DNA of 64,000 nt from Megachile rotundata (GCF_050947335.1 NW_027473345.1:372001-436000), one strand, 5' to 3'. Positions 14,301-30,109 are shown, counted from the first letter of the stretch. Notes: generated from the sequence alone by a model not told the origin. Numbers and translations: made by a program.

Positions 14301-16725
14301 TGATTGTATGATTGTGATAATATGATTGCGATTGTATGATTGTAACTGTATGATTGTGATTGTATGATTGTGTTTATATGATTGCGATTGTATGATTATG
14401 ATTGTGTGAATGTGATTGTATGATTGTGATTGTATGATTGTGATTATATGATTGTGATTGTATGACTGTGATTGTATGATTGTGATTGTATGATTGTGAT
14501 TGCATGATTGTTATTGTATGATTGTGATTGTATAATTGTGATTGTATGATTGTGATTGTATCATTGTGATTGTATGATTGTGATTGTATGATTGTGATTC
14601 TATGATTGTGATTGTAGGATTCTGATTGTACAATTGCGATTGTCTGATTGCGATTGTGTGATTGTGATTGTATGATTGTGTTTGTGTGATTGCGTTTGTA
14701 TGATTCTAATTGTATGCATGTGAATGTATAATTCTGATTGTATATTTGTGATAATATGATTGCGATTGTATGATTGCGATTGTATGATTGTGATTGTATG
14801 ATTGTTATTGTATGATTGTGATTGTATGATTGTGATTGTATCATTGTGATTGTATGATTGTGATTGTATGATTGTGATTCTATGATTGTGATTGTAGGAT
14901 TCTGATTGTACAATTGCGATTGTCTGATTGCGATTGTGTGATTGTGATTGTATGATTGTGTTTGTGTGATTGCGTTTGTATGATTCTAATTGTATGCATG
15001 TGAATGTATAATTCTGATTGTATATTTGTGATAATATGATTGCGATTGTATGATTGCGATTGTATGATTGTGATTGTAGGACTGTTATTGTATGATTGTG
15101 ATTGTATGATTGTGATTGTATGATTGTGATTGTATGATTGTGATTGTATGATTGTGATTGTATGATTGTGATTGTATGATTGTGATTGTATGATTGTGAT
15201 TGTATGATTGTGATTGTATGATTGTGATTGTATGATTGTGATTGTATGATTGCGATTGTCTGATTGCGATTGTGTGATTGTGACTGTATGATTGTGATTG
15301 TATGATTGTGATTCTATGATTGTGATTGTATGATTGTAATTGTATGAATGTGATTGTATGATTGTGATTGTATGATTGTGATTCTGTGATTGCGTTTGTA
15401 TGATTCTAATTGTATGCATGTGAATGTATAATTCTGATTGTATGATTGTGATTGTATGATTCTGATTGTGTGATTGTGATTGTATGATTGTGATTGTATG
15501 ATTGTGATTGTATGACTGTGATTGTATGATTGTGATTGTATGATTGTGATTGTATGATTGTGATTGTATGATTATGATTGATGATTGCGATTGTCTGATT
15601 GCGATTGTGTGATTGTGAATGTATGATTGTGATTGCATGATTGTGATTCTATGATTGTGATTGTATGATTGTGATTGTATGATTGTGATTGTATGATTGT
15701 GATTGTATGATTGTGATTGTATGATTGTGATTGTATGATTGTGATTGTATGATTGTGATGGTGTGATTGTGATTGCATGATTGTGATTGCATGATTGTGA
15801 TTGTATGATTGCGATTGTCTGATTGCGATTGTGTGATTGTGACTGTATGATTGGGATTGTATGATTGTGATTCTATGATTGTGATTGTATGATTGAAATT
15901 GTGTGAATGTGATTGTATGATTGTGATTGTATGATTGTGATTGTGTGATTGCGTTTGTATGATTCTAATTGTATGCATGTGAATGTATAATTCTGATTGT
16001 ATGATGGTGATTGTATGATTGTGATTGTGTGATTGTGATTGTATCATTGTGATTGTATGATTGTGATTGTATGATTGTGATTGTATGACTCTGATTGTAT
16101 GATTGAAATTGTGTGAATGTGATTGTATGACTGTGATTGTATGATTGTGATTGTATGATTGTGATTGCATGATTGTTATTGTATGATTGTGATTGTATAA
16201 TTGTGATTGTATGATTGTGATTGTATCATTGTGATTGTATGATTGTGATTGTATGATTGTGATTCTATGATTGTGATTGTAGGATTCTGATTGTACAATT
16301 GCGATTGTCTGATTGCGATTGTGTGATTGTGATTGTATGATTGTGTTTGTGTGATTGCGTTTTTATGATTCTAATTGTATGCATGTGAATGTATAATTCT
16401 GATTGTATATTTGTGATAATATGATTGCGATTGTATGATTGCGATTGTATGATTGTGATTGTAGGATTGTTATTGTATGATTGTGATTGTATGATTGTGA
16501 TTGTATGATTGTGATTGTATGATTGTGATTGTATGATTGTGATTGTATGATTGTGATTGTATGATTGTGATTGTATGATTGTGATTGTATGATTGCGATT
16601 GTCTGATTGCGATTGTGTGATTGTGACTGTATGATTGTGATTGTATGATTGTGATTCTATGATTGTGATTGTATGATTGTAATTGTATGAATGTGATTGT
16701 ATGATTGTGATTGTATGATTGTGAT
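11393..16725 (+). repeat. Inter-alpha mosaic segment
   Basis: The segment contains 14 anchors. About 11.39-12.6 kb matches 20.43-21.6 kb and 28.08-29.25 kb (linked variants GATTGAGACTG, GATTGCGATTGCATG, GTAAGACTG). About 12.01-13.83 kb matches 4.93-6.79 kb. The right end, about 15.94-16.73 kb, matches 2.03-2.87 kb. A recent 280-bp tandem duplication sits at about 14.55-15.10 kb and an isolated 13-bp unit at 15,570. No gene is seen. Confidence 0.75.
14545..15104 (+). repeat. 280-bp (20-unit) tandem duplication
   Basis: The stretch with TATCATTG, GTAGGATTCTG, TGTACAATTGCG, TGTCTGATTGCG, GTGTTTGTGTG and a full anchor appears twice with an exact offset of 280 bp (for example TGTCTGATTG at 14,641 and 14,921). 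Anchors at 14.72 and 14.99 kb are the pair. The left break lies in identical consensus units near 14,545. The second copy ends near 15,080 where GACTGTTATTG is private. Confidence 0.85.
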
Positions 16726-18586
16726 TCTGTGATTGCGTTTGTATGATTCTAATTGTATGCATGTGAATGTATAATTCTGATTGTATGATTGTGATTGTAT
16801 GATTCTGATTGTGTGATTGTGATTGTATGATTGTGATTGTATGATTGTGATTGTATGACTGTGATTGTATGATTGTGATTGTATGATTGTGATTGTATGA
16901 TTGTGATTGTATGATTATGATTGATGATTGCGATTGTCTGATTGCGATTGTGTGATTGTGAATGTATGATTGTGATTGCATGATTGTGATTCTATGATTG
17001 TGATTGTATGATTGTGATTGTATGATTGTGATTGTATGATTGTGATTGTATGATTGTGATTGTATGATTGTGATTGTATGATTTTGATTGTATAATTGTG
17101 ATTGTGTGATAGTGATTGTGTGATTGTGACCGCATGATTGTGATTCTATGATTGTGATTGTATGATTGTAATTGTACGATTATGATTGTATGATTGTGAT
17201 TGTATGATTCTACTTGCGTGATTGTGATTGTATGATTGTGAATATATAATTTTATTTGAGTTACTGTGATTGCCGGATTGCTATTGTATAATTCTGATTG
17301 TATGATAGTGATTGTGTGATTTTGATTGTACGATTGTGGTTCTATGATTGTGATTGTATGATTGTGATTGTATGATTGTGATTGTATGATTGTGATTGTA
17401 TGATTGTGATTGTATGATTGTGATTGTATGATTGTGATTGTATGTTTGTGATTGTATGATTGTGATTGTATGATTGTGATTGTATCATTGTGATTGTGTG
17501 ATTGCGTTTGTATGATTCTAATTGTATGCATGTGAATGTATAATTCTGATTGTATGTGTGTGATAATATGATTGCGATTGTATGATTGTGACTGTATGAC
17601 TGTGATTGTATGATTGTGATTGTATGATTCTGTTTGTATGATTGCGATTGTATGATTATGATTGTGTGAATGTGATTGTATGATTGTGATTGTATGATAG
17701 TGATTATATGATTGTGATTGTATGACTGTGATTGTATGATTGTGATTGTATGATGGTGATTGTGTGATTGCGTTTGTATGATGCTAATTGTATGCATGTG
17801 AATGTACAATTCTGATTGTATGTTTGTGATAATATGTTTGCGATTGTATGATTGCGATTGTATGATTGTGATTGTATGATTGTTATTGTATGATTGTGAT
17901 TGTATGATTGTGATTGTATGATTGTGATTGTATGATTGTGACTGTATGATTGTGATTGTATGATTGTGATTGTATGATTGTGATTGTATGATTGTGATTG
18001 TATGATTGTGATTGTATGTTTGTGATTGTATGATTGTGATTGTATGATTGTGATTGTATGATTGTGATTGTATGATTGTGATTGTATGATTTTGATTGTA
18101 TAATTGTGATTGTGTGATAGTGATTGTGTGATTGTGACCACATGATTGTGATTCTATGATTGTGATTGTATGATTGTGATTGTATGATTGTGATTGTATG
18201 ATTGTGATTGTATGATTGTGATTGTATGATTGTGATTGCATGATTGTGATTGTATGATTGTCATTGTATGATTGTGGTTGTATGATTGTGATTGTATGAT
18301 TGTGATTGTATGATGGTGACTGTAGGAATATGATTCTATGATTGTGATTGTATGATTGTGATTGTATGATTGTGAATGTATGATTGTGATTGTATGATTG
18401 TGATTGTATGATTGTGATTATATGATTGTGATTCTATGATTGTGATTGTAGGATTGTGATTGTATAATTGCGAGTGTCTGATTGCGATTGTGTGATTGCG
18501 AATGTATGATTGTGATAGTATGATTGTGATTGTATGATTGTAATTGTATGAATGTGATTGTATGATTGTGATTGTATGATTGTGAT
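16726..18586 (+). repeat. Alpha higher-order repeat, copy 4 (1,861 bp)
   Basis: It begins at a GATTCTGTGATTGCG anchor and has the 13-bp unit at 16,913, the A-type GCCGG core near 17,272, and anchors at 17.53 and 17.79 kb. Two derived variants, AATATGTTTGCG near 17,832 and GACCACATG near 18,137, are shared only with copy 5, which marks copies 4 and 5 as sisters. Confidence 0.9.
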
Positions 18587-20433
18587 TGTGTGATTGCGTT
18601 TGTATGATTCTAATTGTATGCATGTGTATGTATAATTCTGATTGTATGATTGTGATTGTATGATTGTGATTGTGTGATTGTGATTGTATGATTGTGATTG
18701 TATGATTGTGATTGTATGACTGTGATTGTATGATTGTGATTGTATGATTGTGATTGTATGATTGTGATTGTATGATTATGATTGATGATTGCGATTGTCT
18801 GATTGCGATTGTGTGATTGTGAATGTATGATTGTGATTGCATGATTGTGATTCTATGATTGTGATTGTATGATTGTGATTGTATGATTGTGATTGTATGA
18901 TTGTGATTGTATGATTGTGATTGTATGATTGTGATTGTATGATTTTGATTGTATAATTGTGATTGTGTGATAGTGATTGTGTGATTGTGACCGCATGATT
19001 GTGATTCTATGATTGTGATTGTATGATTGTAATTGTACGATTATGATTGTATGATTGTGATTGTATGATTCTACTTGCGTGATTGTGATTGTATGATTGT
19101 GAATATATAATTTTATTTGAGTTACTGTGATTGCCGGATTGCTATTGTATAATTCTGATTGTATGATAGTGATTGTGTGATTTTGATTGTACGATTGTGG
19201 TTCTATGATTGTGATTGTATGATTGTGATTGTATGATTGTGATTGTATGATTGTGATTGTATGATTGTGATTGTATGATTGTGATTGTATGATTGTGATT
19301 GTATGTTTGTGATTGTATGATTGTGATTGTATGATTGTGATTGTATCATTGTGATTGTGTGATTGCGTTTGTATGATTCTAATTGTATGCATGTGAATGT
19401 ATAATTCTGATTGTATGTGTGTGATAATATGATTGCGATTGTATGATTGTGACTGTATGACTGTGATTGTATGATTGTGATTGTATGATTCTGTTTGTAT
19501 GATTGCGATTGTATGATTATGATTGTGTGAATGTGATTGTATGATTGTGATTGTATGATAGTGATTATATGATTGTGATTGTATGACTGTGATTGTATGA
19601 TTGTGATTGTATGATGGTGATTGTGCGATTGCGTTTGTATGATGCTAATTGTATGCATGTGAATGTACAATTCTGATTGTATGTTTGTGATAATATGTTT
19701 GCGATTGTATGATTGCGATTGTATGATTGTGATTGTATGATTGTTATTGTATGATTGTGATTGTATGATTGTGATTGTATGATTGTGATTGTATGATTGT
19801 GACTGTATGATTGTGATTGTATGATTGTGATTGTATGATTGTGATTGTATGATTGTGATTGTATGATTGTGATTGTATGTTTGTGATTGTATGATTGTGA
19901 TTGTATGATTGTGATTGTATGATTGTGATTGTATGATTGTGATTGTATGATTTTGATTGTATAATTGTGATTGTGTGATAGTGATTGTGTGATTGTGACC
20001 ACATGATTGTGATTCTATGATTGTGATTGTATGATTGTGATTGTATGATTGTGATTGTATGATTGTGATTGTATGATTGTGATTGCATGATTGTGATTGT
20101 ATGATTGTCATTGTATGATTCTGGTTGTATGATTGTGATTGTATGATTGTGATTGTATGATGGTGACTGTAGGAATATGATTCTATGATTGTGATTGTAT
20201 GATTGTGATTGTATGATTGTGAATGTATGATTGTGATTGTATGATTGTGATTGTATGATTGTGATTATATGATTGTGATTCTATGATTGTGATTGTAGGA
20301 TTGTGATTGTATAATTGCGAGTGTCTGATTGCGATTGTGTGATTGCGAATGTATGATTGTGATAGTATGATTGTGATTGTATGATTGTAATTGTATGAAT
20401 GTGATTGTATGATTGTGATTGTATGATTGTGAT
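18587..20433 (+). repeat. Alpha higher-order repeat, copy 5 (1,847 bp)
   Basis: The copy follows copy 4 at a 1,861-bp offset through most of its length. It starts with the ATGCATGTGTATG anchor (18.62 kb) instead of the GATTCTGTG one, so the crossover joined two different anchors. It carries the 13-bp unit at 18,774, the GCCGG core near 19,133, and GACCACATG near 19,997. Private changes include TGTGCGATTGCG near 19,625 and ATTCTGGTTG near 20,120. Confidence 0.88.
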
Positions 20434-23400
20434 TGTGTGATTGCGTTTGTATGATTCTAATTGTATGCATGTGTATGTATAATTCTGATTGTATGATTGT
20501 GATTGTATGATTGTGATTGTGTGATTGTGATTGTATGATTGTGATTGTATGATTGTGATTGTATGACTGTGATTGTATGATTGTGATTGTATAATTGTGA
20601 TTGTATAATTGTGATTGCATGATTGTGATTGTATGATTGTCATTGTACGTTTGTGGTTGTACGATAGTGATCGTATGATTGTGATTGTATGATTGTGATT
20701 GTATGATTGCGATTGTATGCATGTGAATGTATAATTCTGATTGTATGTTTGTGATAATATGATTGCGATTGTATGATTGAGACTGTATGATTGTGATTGT
20801 ATGATTGTTATTGTATGATTGTGATTGTATGATTGTGATTCTATGATTGTGATTGTATCATTGTGATTGTATGATTGTGGTTGTATGATTGCGATTGCAT
20901 GATTGTGATTGTATGATTGTTATTGTATGATTGCGATTGTATGATTATGATTGTGTGAATGTGATTGTATGATTGTGATTGCATGATTGTGATTATATGA
21001 TTGTGATTGTATGACTGTGATTGTATGATTGTGATTGTATGATTGTCATTGTATGATTGTGATTGTATGATTGTGATTGTAAGACTGTGATTGTATGATT
21101 GTGATTGTATGATTGTGATTGTATGATTGTGATTGCATGATTGTGATTGTGTGATTGTGATTGTACGATTGTGGTTCTATGATTGTGATTGTATGATTGT
21201 GATTGTATGATTGTGATTGTATGATTGTGATTGTATGATTGTGATTGTATGATTGTGATTGTATGATTGTGATTGTATGATTGCGATTGTCTGATTGCGA
21301 TTGTGTGATTGTGACTGTATGATTGTGATTGTATGATTGTGATTCTATGATTGTGATTGTATGATTGTAATTGTATGAATGTGACTGTATGATTGTGATT
21401 GTGTGATTGCGTTTGTATGATTCTAATTGTATGCATGTGAATGTATAATTCTGATTGTATGATCGTGATTGTATGATTGTGATTGTGTGATTGTGATTGT
21501 ATGATTGTGATTGTATGATTGTGATTGTATGACTGTGATTGTATGATTGTGATTGTATAATTGTGATTGTATAATTGTGATTGCATGATTGTGATTGTAT
21601 GATTGTCATTGTACGATTGTGGTTGTATGATTGTGATTGTATGATTGTGATTGTATGATTGTGATTGTATGATTGTGATTGTATGATTGTGATTGTATGA
21701 TTGTGATTGTATGATTGTGATTGTATGATTGTGTTTGTATGATTGTGATTGTATGATTGTGATTGTGTGATTGCGTTTGTATGATTCTAATTGTATGCAT
21801 GTGAATGTATAATTCTGATTGTATGATTGTGATAATATGATTGCGATTGTATGATTGTGACTGTATGATTGTGATTGTATGATTGTGTTTATATGGTTGC
21901 GATTGTATGACTGTGATTGTATGATTGTGATTGTATGATTGTGATTGCATGATTGTTATTGTATGATTGTGATTGTAAAATTGTGATTGTATGATTGTGA
22001 TTGTATGATTGTGATTGTATGATTGTGATTGTATGACTGTGATTGTATGATTGTGATTGTATAATTGTGATTGTATAATTGTGATTGCATGATTGTGATT
22101 GTATGATTGTCATTGTACGATTGTGGTTGTATGATTGTGATTGTATGATTGTGATTGTATGATTGTGATTGTATGATTGTGATTGTATGATTGTGATTGT
22201 ATGATTGTGATTGTATGATTGTGATTGTATGATTGTGATTGTATGATTGTGATTGTATGATTGTGTTTGTGTGATTGCGTTTGTATGATTCTAATTGTAT
22301 GCATGTGAATGTATAATTCTGATTGTATATTTGTGATAATATGATTGCGATTGTATGATTGCGATTGTATGATTGTGATTGTATGATTGTTATTGTATGA
22401 TTGTGATTGTATGATTGTGATTGTATGATTGTGATTGTATGATTGTGATTGTATGATTGTGATTGTATGATTGTGATTGTATGATTGCGATGGTGTAATT
22501 GTGATTGCATGATTGTGATTGCATGATTGTGATTGTATGATGGTGATTGTGTGATTGCGTTTGTATGATGCTAATTGTATGCATGTGAATGTATAATTCT
22601 GATTGTATGTTTGTGATAATGTGATTGCGATTGTAGGATTGTGATTGTATGGTTGTGATTGTAAGATTGTAATTGTATGATTGTGATTGTATTATTTTGA
22701 TTGTATAATTGTGATTGTATGAATGTAATTGTATGATGGTGATTGTATGATTGTGATTGTATGATTGCGATTGTATGATTGTGATTGTATGACTGTGATT
22801 GTATGATTGTCATTGTATGATTGTGATCGTAAGACTGTGATTGTATGATTGTGATTGTATGATTGTGATTGCATGATTGTGATTGAGTGATTGTGATCGT
22901 ACGATTGTGGTTCTATGATTGTAATTGTATGATTGTGTTTGTATAATTGTGATTGTATGATTGTGATTGTATGATTGTGATTGTATGATTGTGATTGTAT
23001 GATTGTGATTGTATGATTGTGATTGTATGATTGTGATTGTATGATTGTGATTGTGTGATTGTGATTGTATGATTGTGATTGTATGATTGTGATTGTATGA
23101 CTGTGATTGTATGATTGTGATTGTATAATTGTGATTGTATAATTGTGATTGCATGATTGTGATTGTATGATTGACATTGTACGATTGTGGTTGTATGATT
23201 GTGATTGTATGATTGTGATTGTATGATTGTGATTGTATGATTGTGATTGTATGATTGTGATTGTATGTTTGTGATTGTGTGATTGCGTTTGTATGATTCT
23301 AATTGTATGCATGTGAATGTATAATTCTGATTGTATGATTGTGATAATATGATTGCGATTGTATGATTGTGACTGTATGATTGTGATTGTATGATTGTAT

Positions 23401-26400
23401 TTATATGATTGCGATTGTATGATTATGATTGTGTGAATGTGATTGTATGATTGTGATTGTATGATTGTGATTATATGATTGTGATTGTATGACTGTGATT
23501 GTATGATTGTGATTGTATGATTGTGATTGCATGATTGTTATTGTATGACTGTGATTGTATAATTGTGATTGTATGATTGTGATTGTATGACTGTGATTGT
23601 ATGATTGTGATTGTATGATTGTGATTGTATGATTGTGTTTATATGATTGCGATTGTATGATTATGATTGTGTGAATGTGATTGTATGATTGTGATTGTAT
23701 GATTGTGATTATATGATTGTGATTGTATGACTGTGATTGCATGATTGTGATTGTATGATTGTGATTGCATGATTGTTATTGTATGATTGTGATTGTATAA
23801 TTGTGATTGTATGATTGTGATTGTATGATTGTGATTGTATGATTGTGATTGTATGATTGCGATGGTGTGATTGTGATTGCATGATTGTGATTGCATGATT
23901 GTGATTGTATGATGGTGATTGTGTGATTGCGTTTGTATGATGCTAATTGTATGCATGTGAATGTATAATTCTGATTGTATGTTTGTGATAATGTGATTGC
24001 GATTCTAGGATTGTGATTGTATGGTTGTGATTGTAAGATTGTAATTGTATGATTGTGATTGTATTATTTTGATTGTATAATTGTGATTGTATGAATGTCA
24101 TTGTATGATTGTGATTGTATGATTGTGATTGTATGATTGCGATTGTATGATTGTGATTGTATGACTGTGATTGTATGATTGTCATTGTATGATTGTGATC
24201 GTAAGACTGTGATTGTATGATTGTGATTGTATGATTGTGATTGCATGATTGTGATTGAGTGATTGTGATCGTACGATTGTGGTTCTATGATTGTAATTGT
24301 ATGATTGTGTTTGTATAATTGTGATTGTATGATTGTGATTGTATGATTGTGATTGTATGATTGTGATTGTATGATTGTGATTGTATGATTGTGATTGTAT
24401 GATTGTGATTGTATGATTGTGATTGTGTGATTGTGATTGTATGATTGTGATTGTATGATTGTGATTGTATGACTGTGATTGTATGATTGTGATTGTATAA
24501 TTGTGATTGTATAATTGTGATTGCATGATTGTGATTGTATGATTGACATTGTACGATTGTGGTTGTATGATTGTGATTGTATGATTGTGATTGTATGATT
24601 GTGATTGTATGACTGTGATTGTATGATTGTGATTGTATAATTGTGATTGTATAATTGTGATTGCATGATTGTGATTGTATGATTGACATTGTACGATTGT
24701 GGTTGTACGATTGTGATTGTATGATTGTGATTGTATGATTGTGATTGTATGATTGTGATTGTATGATTGTGATTGTATGATTGTGATTGTATGATTGTGA
24801 TTGTATGATTGTGATTGTATGATTGTGATTGTATGATTGTGATTGTATGTTTGTGATTGTGTGATTGCGTTTGTATGATTCTAATTGTATGCATGTGAAT
24901 GTATAATTCTGATTGTATGATTGTGATAATATGATTGCGATTGTATGATTGTGACTGTATGATTGTGATTGTATGATTGTGTTTATATGATTGCGATTGT
25001 ATGATTATGATTGTGTGAATGTGATTGTATGATTGTGATTGTATGATTGTGATTATATGATTGTGATTGTATGACTGTGATTGTATGATTGTGATTGTAT
25101 GATTGTGATTGCATGATTGTTATTGTATGATTGTGATTGTATAATTGTGATTGTATGATTGTGATTGTATGACTGTGATTGTATGATTGTGATTGTATGA
25201 TTGTGATTGTATGATTGTGTTTATATGATTGCGATTGTATGATTATGATTGTGTGAATGTGATTGTATGATTGTGATTGTATGATTGTGATTATATGATT
25301 GTGATTGTATGACTGTGATTGCATGATTGTGATTGTATGATTGTGATTGCATGATTGTTATTGTATGATTGTGATTGTATAATTGTGATTGTATGATTGT
25401 GATTGTATCATTGTGATTGTATGATTGTGATTGTATGATTGTGATTCTATTATTGTGATTGTAGGATTGTGATTGTACAATTGCGATTGTCTGATTGCGA
25501 TTGTGTGATTGTGATTGTATGATTGTGTTTGTGTGATTGCGTTTGTATGATTCTAATTGTATGCATGTGAATGTATAATTCTGATTGTATATTTGTGATA
25601 ATATGATTGCGATTGTATGATTGCGATTGTATGATTGCGATTGTATGACTGTGATTGTATGATTGTTATTGTATGATTGTGATTGTATGATTGTGATTGT
25701 ATGATTGTGATTGTATGATTGTGATGGTATGATTGTGATTGTATGATTGTGATGGTGTGATTGTGATTGCATGATTGTGATTGCATGATTGTGATTGTAT
25801 GATGGTGATTGTGTGATTGCGTTTGTATCATGCTAATTGTATGCATGTGAATGTATAATTCTGATTGTATGTTTGTGATAATGTGATTGCGATTGTAGGG
25901 TTGTGATTGTATGGTTGTGATTGTAAGATGGTAATTGTATGATTGTGATTGTATTATTTTGATTGTATAATTGTGATTGTGTGATAGTGATTGTGTGATT
26001 GTGACTGCATGATTGTGATTCTATGATTGTGAATGTATGATTGTGATTGTATGATTGTGATTCTATGATTATGATTGTATGGTTGTTATTGTATGAATGT
26101 GATTGTATGATTGTGATCGTATGATTGTGATTGTGTGATTGCGTTTGTATGATTCTAATTGTATGCATGTGAATGTATAATTCTGATTGTATGTTTGTGA
26201 TAATATGATTGCGATTGTATGATTGAGACTGTATGATTGTGATTGTATGATTGTTATTGTATGATTGTGATTGTATGATTGTGATTGTATGATTGTGATT
26301 GTATCATTGTGATTGTATGATTGTGGTTGTATGATTATGATTGTGTGAATGTGATTGTATGATTGTGATTGTATGATTGTGATTATAGGATTGTGATTGT

Positions 26401-28074
26401 ATGACTGTGATTGTATGATTGTGATTGTATGATTGTGATTGTATGATTGTGATTGTATGATTGTGATGGTGTGATTGTGATTGCATGATTGTGATTGCAT
26501 GATTGTGATTGCATGATTGTGATTGTATGATGGTGATTGTGTGATTGCGTTTGTATGATGCTAATTGTATGCATGTGAATGTATAATTCTGATTGTATGT
26601 TTGTGATAATGTGATTGCGATTGTAGGATTGTGATTGTATAGTTGTGATTGTAAGATTGTAATTGTATGATTGTGATTGTATTATTTTGATTGTATAATT
26701 GTGATTGTATGAATGTAATTGTATGATTGTGATTGTATGATTGCGATTGTATGATTGTGATTGTATGACTGTGATTGTATGATTGTGACTGTATGATTGT
26801 GATCGTAAGACTGTGATTGTATGATTGTGATTGTATGATTGTGATTGCATGATTGTGATTGAGTGATTGTGATCGTACGATTGTGGTTCTATGATTGTAA
26901 TTGTATGATTGTGTTTGTATAATTGTGATTGTATGATTGTGATTGTATGATTGTGATTGTATGATTGTGATTGTATGATTGTGATTGTATGATTGTGATT
27001 GTATGATTGTGATTGTGTGATTGTGATTGTATGATTGTGATTGTATGATTGTGATTGTATGACTGTGATTGTATGATTGTGATTGTATAATTGTGATTGT
27101 ATAATTGTGATTGCATGATTGTGATTGTATGATTGACATTGTACGATTGTGGTTGTATGATTGTGATTGTATGATTGTGATTGTATGATTGTGATTGTAT
27201 GATTGTGATTGTATGATTGTGATTGTATGATTGTGATTGTACGATTGTGATTGTATGATTGTGATTGTATGATTGCGATTGTATGATTGTGATTGTATGA
27301 TTGTGATTGTATGATGGTGATTGTGTGATTGCGTTTGTATGATGCTAATTGTATGCATGTGAATGTATAATTCTGATTGTATGTTTGTGATAATGTGATT
27401 GCGATTGTAGGATTGTGATTGTATGGTTGTGATTGTAAGATTGTAATTGTATGATTGTGATTGTATTATTTTGATTGTATAATTGTGATTGTATGAATGT
27501 AATTGTATGATTGTGATTGTATGATTGTGATTGTATGATTGTGATTGTATGATTGCGATTGTATGATTGTGATTGTATGACTGTGATTGTATGATTGTGA
27601 TTGTATGATTGTGATCGTAAGACTGTGATTGTATGATTGTGATTGTATGATTGTGATTACATGATTGTGATTGTGTGATTGTGATTGTACGATTGTGGTT
27701 CTATGATTGTAATTGTATGATTGTGTTTGTATAATTGTGATTGTATGATTGTGATTGTCTGATTGTGATTGTATGATTGTGATTGTATGATTGTGATTGT
27801 ATGATTGTGATTGTATGATTGTGATTATATGATTGTGATTGTGTGATTGTGACTGTATGATTGTGATTGTATGATTGTGATTGTATGACTGTGATTGTAT
27901 GATTGTGATTGTATAATTGTGATTGTATAATTGTGATTGCATGATTGTGATTGTATGATTGTCATTGTACGATTGTGGTTGTATGATTGTGATTGTATGA
28001 TTGTGATTGTATGATTGTGATTGTATGATTGTGATTGTATGATTGTGATTGTGTGATTGTGATTGTATGATTGT
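20434..28074 (+). repeat. Beta higher-order repeat, copy 1 (about 7.64 kb)
   Basis: The block runs from the ATGCATGTGTATG anchor at 20.46 kb to the next such anchor at 28.11 kb. Its markers recur in order in the following block: the offset is 7,644 bp to about 21.95 kb, 7,630 bp (one unit less) from about 22.3 to 25.0 kb, then 10,080 bp from about 25.5 to 28.05 kb. Markers include TGATCGTGATTG (21.46 kb), TGTAAAATTG (21.97 kb), GATTGACATTGTACG (23.17 and 24.54 kb), the TATCATGCTAATT anchor (25.83 kb), and GATTACATG with TGTCTGATTGTG (27.66-27.76 kb). No gene is seen. Confidence 0.85.
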
Positions 28075-30109
28075 GATTGTGTGATTGCGTTTGTATGATT
28101 CTAATTGTATGCATGTGTATGTATAATTCTGATTGTATGATTGTGATTGTATGATTGTGATTGTGTGATTGTGATTGTATGATTGTGATTGTATGATTGT
28201 GATTGTATGACTGTGATTGTATGATTGTGATTGTATAATTGTGATTGTATAATTGTGATTGCATGATTGTGATTGTATGATTGTCATTGTACGTTTGTGG
28301 TTGTACGATAGTGATCGTATGATTGTGATTGTATGATTGTGATTGTATGATTGCGATTGTATGCATGTGAATGTATAATTCTGATTGTATGTTTGTGATA
28401 ATATGATTGCGATTGTATGATTGAGACTGTATGATTGTGATTGTATGATTGTTATTGTATGATTGTGATTGTATGATTGTGATTCTATGATTGTGATTGT
28501 ATCATTGTGATTGTATGATTGTGGTTGTATGATTGCGATTGCATGATTGTGATTGTATGATTGTTATTGTATGATTGCGATTGTATGATTATGATTGTGT
28601 GAATGTGATTGTATGATTGTGATTGTATGATTGTGATTATATGATTGTGATTGTATGACTGTGATTGTATGATTGTGATTGTATGATTGTCATTGTATGA
28701 TTGTGATTGTATGATTGTGATTGTAAGACTGTGATTGTATGATTGTGATTGTATGATTGTGATTGTATGATTGTGATTGCATGATTGTGATTGTGTGATT
28801 GTGATTGTACGATTGTGGTTCTATGATTGTGATTGTATGATTGTGATTGTATGATTGTGATTGTATGATTGTGATTGTATGATTGTGATTGTATGATTGT
28901 GATTGTATGATTGTGATTGTATGATTGCGATTGTCTGATTGCGATTGTGTGATTGTGACTGTATGATTGTGATTGTATGATTGTGATTCTATGATTGTGA
29001 TTGTATGATTGTAATTGTATGAATGTGACTGTATGATTGTGATTGTGTGATTGCGTTTGTATGATTCTAATTGTATGCATGTGAATGTATAATTCTGATT
29101 GTATGATCGTGATTGTATGATTGTGATTGTGTGATTGTGATTGTATGATTGTGATTGTATGATTGTGATTGTATGACTGTGATTGTATGATTGTGATTGT
29201 ATAATTGTGATTGTATAATTGTGATTGCATGATTGTGCTTGTATGATTGTCATTGTACGATTGTGGTTGTATGATTGTGATTGTATGATTGTGATTGTAT
29301 GATTGTGATTGTATGATTGTGATTGTATGATTGTGATTGTATGATTGTGATTGTATGATTGTGATTGTATGATTGTGTTTGTATGATTGTGATTGTATGA
29401 TTGTGATTGTGTGATTGCGTTTGTATGATTCTAATTGTATGCATGTGAATGTATAATTCTGATTGTATGATTGTGATAATATGATTGCGATTGTATGATT
29501 GTGACTGTATGATTGTGATTGTATGATTGTGTTTATATGGTTGCGATTGTATGACTGTGATTGTATGATTGTGATTGTATGATTGTGATTGCATGATTGT
29601 TATTGTATGATTGTGATTGTAAAATTGTGATTGTATGATTGTGATTGTATGATTGTGATTGTATGATTGTGATTGTATGACTGTGATTGTATGATTGTGA
29701 TTGTATAATTGTGATTGTATAATTGTGATTGCATGATTGTGATTGTATGATTGTCATTGTACGATTGTGGTTGTATGATTGTGATTGTATGATTGTGATT
29801 GTATGATTGTGATTGTATGATTGTGATTGTATGATTGTGATTGTATGATTGTGATTGTATGATTGTGATTGTATGATTGTGATTGTATGATTGTGTTTGT
29901 GTGATTGCGTTTGTATGATTCTAATTGTATGCATGTGAATGTATAATTCTGATTGTATATTTGTGATAATATGATTGCGATTGTATGATTGCGATTGTAT
30001 GATTGTGATTGTATGATTGTTATTGTATGATTGTGATTGTATGATTGTGATTGTATGATTGTGATTGTATGATTGTGATTGTATGATTGTGATTGTATGA
30101 TTGTGATTG

